Part shown: piece by piece, positions 56,540 through 64,000 of the stretch | Layout of the letters: each line of letters begins with the position of its first letter | Position numbering within the stretch: position 1 is the first letter of the stretch | From: Protea cynaroides | Taxonomy: Eukaryota > Streptophyta > Magnoliopsida > Proteales > Proteaceae | DNA: 64,000 nucleotides | Direction of reading: 5' to 3' | Assembly (NCBI GenBank): GCA_028583415.1 | Contig: CM053270.1 | Span: 51,414,663 to 51,478,662 of the forward strand | Made by a program: the position numbers and the translations under genes | Notes under the pieces: model-generated | The model's database searches: none | What the model saw: only the letters and a program-made list of their open reading frames with translations | What the model was told of the DNA's origin: nothing

Positions 56540-58756
56540 GCGTGTGCGTGTGCGTGTGCGTGTGTGTGTGTGGTAAATGCTCATTGAGTTTTATGCTTAT
56601 GTCCTCCTTTATATAAGGATGAAATGATACTATATTGGTAAGTACTGTATGTAAATGGTGTGCTGTTTTAGTGCAGTAAATACTTGATAGAGAATGTATA
56701 TGGACTGAGGTACATATATTATTATGAATGTAAAAGGTTCTCTCAATAATTTATACAGTATTTAATCATGTGTAACAGGGTAAATATACCCTCAATGATT
56801 AATTTTTGCAAACTAAGATGGTGTAAGTTATTGATCAAGACTAGTGGACAGCAAGACACCTAATAGTATAGTTTGTATTATATATGGTGATTGTGTTTAG
56901 AAAACCTTAATTAAGTTGCTATAAACCTGAGATAAGTCCTCACTAACAAGGAAATATAGGAGATGAGCTTACCAAATTGGAGGTAAGAACATGAAGGTGG
57001 CTATTCTAGACTACCTATAAAAAAAATATTCAGCAAGAACCTGTAAATGATTAATATAAAGTCAAGACTTGCGAAAGCGTACGGAAGGTAAACGAAAGAG
57101 AAAAGAAGGGGGTTGATTTTCTCAGACTAAACAGGGGTTATACTGTCAGTCCATGATGGGTTAACCAACTCGGAATTAACTTAACTAGGGGATCATCTTC
57201 ATCCTTAAGACATTCGTTTTTTAATACCTGCAACTCCTTAATCTATTTTAACCATCATAAGATTCATTCTCCATTCATTATATTCAACCATTTTCATGGT
57301 TATCAAATTTTCATACGAAGCATAAAATTTCTGCAAATTACTTACTTTACATGAATTTTTCTATGACATTAACTCTTAAACATATCATAGACCATTTGAT
57401 CATCATTATTAGAGATAGTGAACATTCTTAAATTTGATCTTAACATCATTTTCCCAATTTTATTGCATGCATTATACATATTTAATTTCAAACAAATGGG
57501 CATTATGAACAGATTTACTATTCATCATCCTGAACCTCAAGAACATCATGTATATATGATTATTCCTTCATGCATTTACAATAAAAAAAAGTCATAGGGG
57601 TGCTGGAAATTTACCTTACAACTCAAATAGTTGATCACCAACAGCAAATCTCAGAATCACCAACTAGTTTAGAACTTCTTCATTCTAAACCCAAAATTTA
57701 TGCAACTCACTTGTTTCTTCTTCTTCTAACTTCAAGCTTGTTATAATCCCTTCTCTACAGCACCAAAAACTCCATAAACTTTCTTTCTAACACTCAACAA
57801 TTTTTTGCACTCAAGGCTCCATTGGAAATCAGGTTTTCTCTTCGAAGAACCAAAGAAACCTCACTGACAACCTCTCTCACGTTTTCTACTAATCGAAAGA
57901 ACTGAAAATGGTTAGTCTCCCTATTTTTGTAATTTTCATATTTATTTTTAATCTTTACAAACTCCTATTTTGTGAAAGTCCCATACCATCCCTATTTAGA
58001 CTCCAATGTATGTTAAGTTGTCCATTACTATAGGATACCCTTCAAAATTTCTAGGACCAATGTACTCCTATGGGATTCCTTTTTAAACACATGCATACAT
58101 TCGATTTTATGAGATTGTGGTACCCTTTTAATTGAGGGACCACTAATGCCCCTCTACTTTTCTCAAAATTATAAATTGCCACAATCAATAGGAATCCAAA
58201 GTATATAACTTCACCCAATAGTAGATTGCCACTACACCCTTTATGATGACTCATCAATCCATTAACTATTCACATCATACCATGTTCTCCTAAGTGGCCA
58301 TGTGAAAGCCACATCACCAAATGGGTCGCACCACTAATGAACTTACAAAAATCCTCCAAAACATTATCTCTCAAGGAAGTTTGATCCTTAAACCACCTTT
58401 GTTCAAACACTTTATTGGTTCAAAACTAAACATTAATCTACTAGGTTGGTTTATATCAAAAAAGTCAAAATCAAGTCTCTTACATTTTTCCATGCCTTTC
58501 ATCAAATAAACCATAATAAAATAATTAAGTTTAGGCCTAATCATACACAAGCACACACATTGGAAGACATGAATTATTCATACTTTACATTTATCAAAAG
58601 CATTAAACTATATAAAATAATAATTAATAAATAAATATACTTTTAAGGCTTGAGGGCAAAATTATTAAAATACCCTTCACATCAAAATTTTCCTTAATTC
58701 TCCTATCCAAGTAAGACTCAAACTAACTTAATACCTCAGCTAGCTAGGGTGTTACA
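55687..58756. mobile_element. Solo LTR, 3.1 kb, TSD TTAGG
   Basis: Starts TGTAAGAACCCC and ends AGGGTGTTACA, bordered by TTAGG at 55682-55686 and 58757-58761. There is no repeated terminus inside and no coding domain, so it is a solo LTR. The minus-strand reading (TGTAACACCC start, an AGAAGAAGAAG leader near 57725) looks more like the sense direction, but this is uncertain. Contains a TG/CG microsatellite at 56509-56573. Confidence 0.75.
56509..56573. repeat. (TG)n with interspersed CG steps
   Basis: TG repeats with five CGTGTG units in the middle, 65 bases. Confidence 0.95.
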
Positions 58757-58979
58757 TTAGGTAATAGAGTAAATTATAGGTACTCCCCCTATAGTTTGCT
58801 CTTAAATCAAGTACATCTCAAAATTTTTAAACAATTACAGAGACACTCCTTTAAATCAAAATAAATTACAAAAAAAAATCTTTTCTGTTAATGAATTTCT
58901 ATTAACTAACAACAAAAGGTAAAATATAACCCTCCTTGAGTATTACCTAAAAATTGTTGTGTTAAGAAATCCTATTGTC

Positions 58980-59450
58980 CCCTGCCTAACCCTAACCTTA
59001 ACCGTCGATTAACTCACCATAACGCTTACCTTGACGGAATTCCTCCCGTAACTTCCAAGGGAGTTGATGTCAGTGATGAGGATGAGGATGAAGATGAAGA
59101 TGACGTCGAGGATTCCAACTTTAAGCGTAAGGAGAATTTGCGAAGGTGGTGGATCATCGAGAGTAGAGAGCAGCAGCCCTACCCCTATTCGTTGTGTCCA
59201 CCATATTGTGTTGTATTGCCATCGATTTCCGGCGAGTTTGATAACCCTTGCAAGTCCCATGGCAATTGCAAAGAGCACTAGTCCTACCTCTATTCATTGG
59301 AGGTGCTGGATTCCTATCGGGATTTCCGTGAACTTTCGAACAAGCAGGACAAAGATGCGATTATACATCAGGACAATAATGGAGTACTGGAGCGTAAGAT
59401 TATTTAGACAAAGTTTTAGTCGAGGATCCGGCAGTGACGAGATCTGATTC
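58980..59450 (+). pseudogene. Unrecognised captured gene fragment in right arm
   Basis: Plus-strand reading PNPNLNRRLTHHNAYLDG, VTSKGVDVSDEDEDEDEDDV, KRKENLRRWWIIESREQQ, then PYPYSLEV interrupted by about 111 extra bases (about 59190-59301, flanked by a repeated CTACC(C/T)CTATTC(G/A)TTG), then LEVLDSYRDFRELSNKQDKD and AIIHQD. The insert is absent from the left arm. No family recognised. Acidic stretches and the SNKQDK block suggest a host protein fragment rather than a transposase. Confidence 0.4.
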
Positions 59451-60152
59451 TCTATATGAAGTTTCAGTCAAGGAAGGACTCAATCCACCATTGTCGACCG
59501 ACATTTCATATTTGGATTTTAACCCGAACGTGCAATCTTAGAGATTTCTTGAAGGTGTGGTTTTTCTTGAACCGTTATGAACCCCACGACGATTAATGGA
59601 ATGGCCACATGCACCTCCCAATTCTCTCATAAACACATAAACAAAACCTGGCCAGAGGCCGACAACACCTTAGAGGCACTACAATCCTTGTTCTGCAGAT
59701 TTTTTTTTTTTTTTTTCTCTAAGAAGAAATCCTCCATAGATGGCAACTGAAATGAACTTAAAGCTTCTAGTAGACAAGAACAGAAACAAGGCTCTCAGAT
59801 AATATTAGACCATCTTTTCCTTCTTATTTTATTTTGGATTGCATTTTATTGACTTTTACTTCCTCGGATTTTATTTGATTATCTTTTCTTAGAAAGTTTA
59901 GCTTCATTTTTCCTCCATTTATGTTCATTTTTCCACTGGTCTATTCTTCAATTATCAGAGAAAAATATCTGTTATTTCTATCTCTGATTGCTTGGATGAA
60001 TTTCAGGGAGAAAATCCGATGTCTGCCTTAAAAGGAGAAGAGTCAGATTCGTTATCAATCTCCTTTTACGTAAAACTAAAGATTAGAAAAGTGACTTCAT
60101 TTTGAAAGTTTTTGCCTTTAAATTGTGTTGGGGTATTTTTATTCATTTGGTG

Positions 60153-61597
60153 TAAAATTTAGAAAAAATATCACTTATTATTCAAATAGTTTGAAAAACA
60201 TCATCTACCACCCATTGATTTCTGATATCATCAACTGCACCCTACTAACTAACAGGAGAGAGTTAATTTTTTTTCTAGACATCTATACCCTTCACTCTCA
60301 GCTTCAGCCTCAGGTATCAGTGAGGATCAAGATTCCATCTTTCCGAAATGAGATTGCAGAGCAATGACCATTCACAGGCTTTATCGTGGAATGGAAAGCA
60401 ATCCAGTTCTGCAAGTTATGGCAAATCCTAATCTAATCCAAAACCTTTCTCACCCTCCTAACCATGATCCTCTTTCAAACCCTAATCCAAAGCTCCCTTC
60501 ACTGCTACCCTTTACCAGTCGACAACCTATTGGCCTCCGACCGACTTGCAAATCCATCTCAGCTTCCTCGCTTTAACCAAAGATATACCCGGATGCTTCC
60601 TTTAAATCATATTCAGCCATCTTCTCCGTTAAATCCTAGCCTTTCTATTTTATCTTCACCAAACCCTATCTCACACTCTGGCATTGGGAACGAAATTTTG
60701 GGCATTTTTGGAATTGGGAATAGAATTGACCTTTTTGTTTTCCAAGAGTCGTTTAAAGCTGAGAAGGGGGTTTGGCAGGTTGCGTGAGGGGTGAGAAGGA
60801 GAAGAGGACCCATTAACTGCATGTGTTGAAGCTTCGACAGGGTTTTAAATGGTGGTTTGCCGTTGCTGCTGCTCGTCAGATTTAACACCTTCTTCAAATC
60901 CATTATTTACCTGATCCGAAACAGATATCGCCTTTAATCATGAGGACGATACTGGTACATCAGGTAAAGAAGGCACATTCATCCGAGCAGCAGCCCCTCC
61001 AAAATTGGTGTTCGTGGAATCTACTTGCAAAACAATTTGATTTGATACTTTAAATGTTGCAGGATTTTTTTTGAAAAGTTGGATTTTGGAAGCTATTAGG
61101 AAGAAGACCCCATCGTCACTCATCGCTTTGCAATCTAGGGACGGAGACGTGAAGATTGCACAGAGGGATTCAGATCGTCTCCTGCGGTAAGAGGCTCCTG
61201 TGATTGATCCAAGGGCTTGGGGGCTTGGGGATCAGTCTGGCCGCCTGCCAATACATTGGGGGTGGGCCGGCTGAAATCCGGCCCTTGGCAGGCGGCAGGA
61301 CCGCAAGAGATGATTTGGATACTGCACAGAGGAGTCAAGTAGAGAAAATTAAAATTAAAAGGATAAAATTAAAATTAAAAGGTTAAGGTAATAAGTTACC
61401 CTCACGGGGCATTAATGTCCATTAAAAAATGGATTTGAATTGACATTAGCATCTAACGAAAATGTCTTAACGGATTGGGTCTCTATGTTAAATGTTTTAA
61501 AAATTTGGGTAGTAATTGATCATGTCAGAAACCAATGGGTGACAGATGATGTTTCTAAAACTATTTGGATATTATGTGATAATTTCCCTAAAATTTA
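60153..61597. mobile_element. Mutator-like element with 9-bp TSD TAAAATTTA
   Basis: Body 60162-61588, flanked by TAAAATTTA at 60153-60161 and 61589-61597. Terminal inverted repeats of about 80 bases: GAAAAAATATCACTTATTAT at the left and, complemented, GGGAAATTATCACATAATAT at the right, continuing through CATCATCT(A/G)(C/T)CACCCATTG. A 9-base duplication and long TIRs are the mark of the Mutator superfamily. No transposase. The interior is less AT-rich and gene-like, with short frames on both strands (60364-60790 plus, 60613-60903 minus), so it may be a Pack-MULE carrying captured host sequence I cannot identify. Confidence 0.85.
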
Positions 61598-61870
61598 ACA
61601 CCATAAAAAAATAGAATACAATTGTAATGGTTTGAAAAGTTTGGGAAATACCTGAATTAAAAGCAAACTGGAAAAATACTTATAATTTACTTTTTCTTTT
61701 ATAAAGATGTGTTAAAAGGCAAGCCCGAGCATGAACAACCAAGATATTGAGTGAAATGACTTATTCAATGTTTGAGTAAATTTGTCTTTTTTTTTTTTTT
61801 TTTTTTTGTCCTGATTTTTAACAAGTACTATCATTTTTTTTTGGTACATTGAAGTACTATCATTTAAGTT

Positions 61871-62089
61871 GATCCGCATCTTCTCCTCTCAGTGGTTCTA
61901 GGAGGACAGCGGCAGCTTTCCCTAGATGGCTGCCACGTGGCCCTCGGATAAATCAAAGACCCACTTTGGAGCTGATACCCAGCTGACAAGCCGAGCCGGC
62001 AGGGGGTGTCGGCTCAGACGTGGGTCTCTGATTCACCCGAGAACCACATGGCGGTCATCTAGGGCAAGCTGCCGCATCCTCCTAGAACT
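61871..62089. mobile_element. GC-rich fold-back MITE, copy 2
   Basis: Reverse-complement relative of 8196-8433: shares GGGTGTCGGCTC(A/G)G and GATTCACCCGAGAACCA. Ends are inverted (AGTGGTTCTAGGAGGA near 61901 against TCCTCCTAGAACTAT near 62077). No coding content. Confidence 0.7.
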
Positions 62090-62168
62090 ATCATAGATTA
62101 ACCACGTGTAGATATTTATTAGACCATTAAATATCTACAAACTATCATAGATTAGCCACGTGTAAAGT
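62084..62168. repeat. Short direct repeat AACTATCATAGATTA(A/G)CCACGTGTA
   Basis: Occurs near 62086 and 62138, about 52 bases apart. Contains the CACGTG G-box word twice. No gene is known to be controlled by it here. Confidence 0.5.
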
Positions 62169-62219
62169 ATGTCCACGTATCCATTAATCCATGTATTGAT
62201 ATGTTTCTATCAAAAAAAA

Positions 62220-63930
62220 AAAAATTTGAAAAATTTTCATCTAACCCCCGAAAAGGATGTCAAATTCTATATATTATCCAATGGTTTCCATAAACTCTAA
62301 TCGGACCCATTTAACTGACAGACTTGACTGAACATGTGAGTAGACATTCCTACCCTTTCTATTTGAAACTTTTAAACATTAAAATGAGATAAAGTTATTA
62401 ATTTGCCTTTTTTTTCTTATTTCTTATTTATCCACTGAACAATACGTTGGAACAGCTAAAAGAAAACATATTCTGTTTTCCTTATGCCGTAGTAGAGGAT
62501 GACTAATTCGGTTGTGATGTCTCACCAGAGCATTACAGAGAGGAAAAAAGAAAAACCATAGACGATGGAGAACAAGAACCAATGACAAATTGCAAATTAT
62601 GATTACTGAATTTTATTGCAGCACTAGCAGAAGATGCTTGTCTGAGCCTTTAATAGCGGTGGATCAATCTTGAATCTAACAACTCTGTATCTCTTTCACA
62701 TCGCATGGACTGTAGAGTATAAGCTTGTTTTAAGCACAAATCGAACCACAAATGAGATCAGTAGAGGAGAAAACATCACCGTACTTCAAGCCTAGAAGAT
62801 TCACAATTTTTTTTTCTTTTTCTTCCAATTTTTCCTCTTCTTCATGAACGGAAAACGTTTTCTTACCTACCACATGGAGAGAGGAATATTTCGTAAACTT
62901 AAATGGATGAGGGAAGTGTTTTCTATTAGTTTTTCTTAATTTGCAGGTTTTTACAGGTTTATAGACTGTAAAGATTCCATTCGAGGTGGGCAGAGACAGA
63001 GAATATGCATCTTTTCTTGTTCACAGAGATAAAATAGAGACAAAAAAAAAAGTTAAGGCGATCAGTACGAGAATCCAAGCTTCCTAACCAAATTGAAGTC
63101 TCTCTTCGAACATAAGAACCCAAAAAAAAGATTAAAAGAGATAGAGAAACATAGAGAAAAAAAAAAAGAAGAAGAAGGTTACATGAGGTTCACCACCATC
63201 ACTGAAAACGGAGCATGGCTTCTTCTCTCAGTTGTTGAAGCAGCAAAACCAGAATCAGAACAAGGAAATGTGAAGGATTTGTTTTTCAAATCAGAGAACC
63301 CTAGAATCTGTAAGGTTTCCGAATGACGACGTTATTTCCCCAATGAGATTGTTATAGATCATATCAAGATGATTCAAAGACATTCACTGATTTCTTTTAG
63401 TATCTCACCTGAAAAGTTGTTCTAACCCAAGTAAATCAATTTCAGACTCTTGATTGGCCCTAACTCCCGCAGAATTTCACCTACGAACTGGTTCGAAGCT
63501 AACGTTAGATACTGCAACTCTGTGAGGTTCGATATGGAATTAAGAATGCTTACGGTGAAGATTGATTTGGTTTTCTTCGAATCTGTGTTTCTGATGGGTC
63601 TCTCTAAAGGTGTGCTCCAAATGATTTAAATTAAGCTCTTAATGTTATGCCTAATTTGCAGTAGTTGAACCCTTTTGGTTCCTTACCTCCAAAGCTGTGC
63701 TCTGAGTGATTTAAAGCGACAATTTTGAAGTCTCTCTAGTAATCAACGTTAAATGTGCATTCTTGTTAGAGCAAGAATGAAAGAGAGGGAACAGAGTGGG
63801 AACCGAAGAGAGAGAGAAGGAGGAAGAAGATGGTTGTTGCAGGATTTAGTTTGGGAGGCAATGTCATCTTTTACTTTTAAAATAAGGGTAATATTGTCCT
63901 AATATTTGTAAATAACGGGACTCTACTAAC
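62220..63930. other. Unassigned right end, short frame at 63184-63327
   Basis: A 47-codon plus-strand frame starts at 63184 (MRFTTITENGAWLLLSVVEA), preceded by an A/G-rich leader, but has no recognisable domain. The rest shows no gene. It may be the interior of a Mutator-type element whose terminus is seen at 63940-64000. Confidence 0.25.
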
Positions 63931-63939
63931 GGGTGGGGT

Positions 63940-64000
63940 CTCTTTGACTAACGGTGGAAAAATTTTGGGTGGTAGATGAGACATTTGGAAACCTTTTGGG
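63940..64000. repeat. MULE-like terminal repeat, cut by the window edge
   Basis: GGGTGGTAGATGAGACATTT near 63967 resembles the complement of the left TIR of the 60162 element (GGGTGGTAGATGATGTTTTT). Probably one end of another family member continuing outside the window. Confidence 0.45.

Larger units (their letters stand above)
54459..61691. mobile_element. Large inverted repeat, about 1.2-kb arms, with two nested insertions
   Basis: Left arm 54459-55686. Right arm 58942-60161 plus 61598-61691. The arms are reverse complements throughout: AGTAAATTATAGGTACCTAT at the left outer end against ATAATTTACTT at 61682-61692, and TTTCTTAACACAAC at 55664-55677 against GTTGTGTTAAGAAA at 58956-58969. 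The loop between them (58762-58941) is the repeated end piece. The structure was later broken by an LTR (55687-58756) and a MULE (60162-61588). No transposase is visible. It may be a non-autonomous DNA transposon, or two copies inserted head to head. Confidence 0.75.

Noticed and set aside
60364..60790. Plus-strand frames inside the MULE as a host gene
   Set aside because: Proline/leucine/serine-rich frames overlap a minus-strand frame and no domain is recognised. Treated as possible captured sequence only.
63093..63327. Frame of 77 codons near the right end
   Set aside because: The upstream part begins at TTG and is A/G-rich leader-like. Only 47 codons follow an ATG and nothing is recognised, so it is not called as a gene.

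Overview
The window is plant nuclear DNA, very probably from a eudicot or other non-grass angiosperm. Evidence: a spliced plant class A heat-shock factor gene, Ty3/gypsy retrotransposons of plant-specific lineages (Tekay-type chromovirus and Tat/Ogre type), initiator-Met-tRNA primer sites (TGGTATCAGAGC), TATAAATA boxes in LTRs, and plant MITE, SINE and TRIM repeats. The species cannot be named from the sequence. Only one convincing intact host gene is present: a heat-shock transcription factor of the HSFA5 type at 8803-10705 (+), two coding exons, 487 codons. Nearly everything else is nested, decayed transposable elements.

Layout. 1-964 is the start of a large Ogre-like LTR (minus) inserted in the gag of an older Tekay-type element (965-6674, +). 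6978-7901 is a Tat-type solo LTR (minus, TSD ATCGT). A GC-rich fold-back MITE (8196-8433) lies just upstream of HSFA5. 12273-16292 is a short LTR element carrying only gag and protease remnants (TSD GGGCA). 16293-22806 holds short repeats and otherwise featureless sequence. 22807-52267 is one old Tat-lineage element split by three later insertions, each with a target-site duplication: an 11.1-kb Tekay element (26749-37893, TSD AAATA), a 4.4-kb Ogre-like solo LTR (40133-44513, TTATT/CTATT) and a Tekay-like solo LTR (45471-47676, TGTCT). 52624-53895 is a tandem TRIM with a SINE and a long (AT)n tract inside it. 54250-61691 is a large inverted repeat carrying an unrecognised, apparently captured gene fragment, interrupted by a 3.1-kb solo LTR (TSD TTAGG) and a 1.4-kb Mutator-like element with a 9-bp TSD. 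61871-62089 is a second copy of the HSFA5-upstream MITE. The last 1.8 kb is unassigned, except for a MULE-like terminus at the very end.

Three points stand out. (1) Two retrotransposons of different lineages each carry a separate antisense gene. In the Tat element it lies between pol and the 3' LTR, with its own TATA box. In the Tekay element it lies between the primer site and gag, with an apparent 5'-leader intron. (2) LTRs of both the Tekay and the Ogre-like families carry arrays of short hairpin modules. Their stems differ between copies by paired, compensating changes, which suggests the fold is maintained or regenerated. (3) Target-site duplications allow the order of insertion to be read through most of the window.
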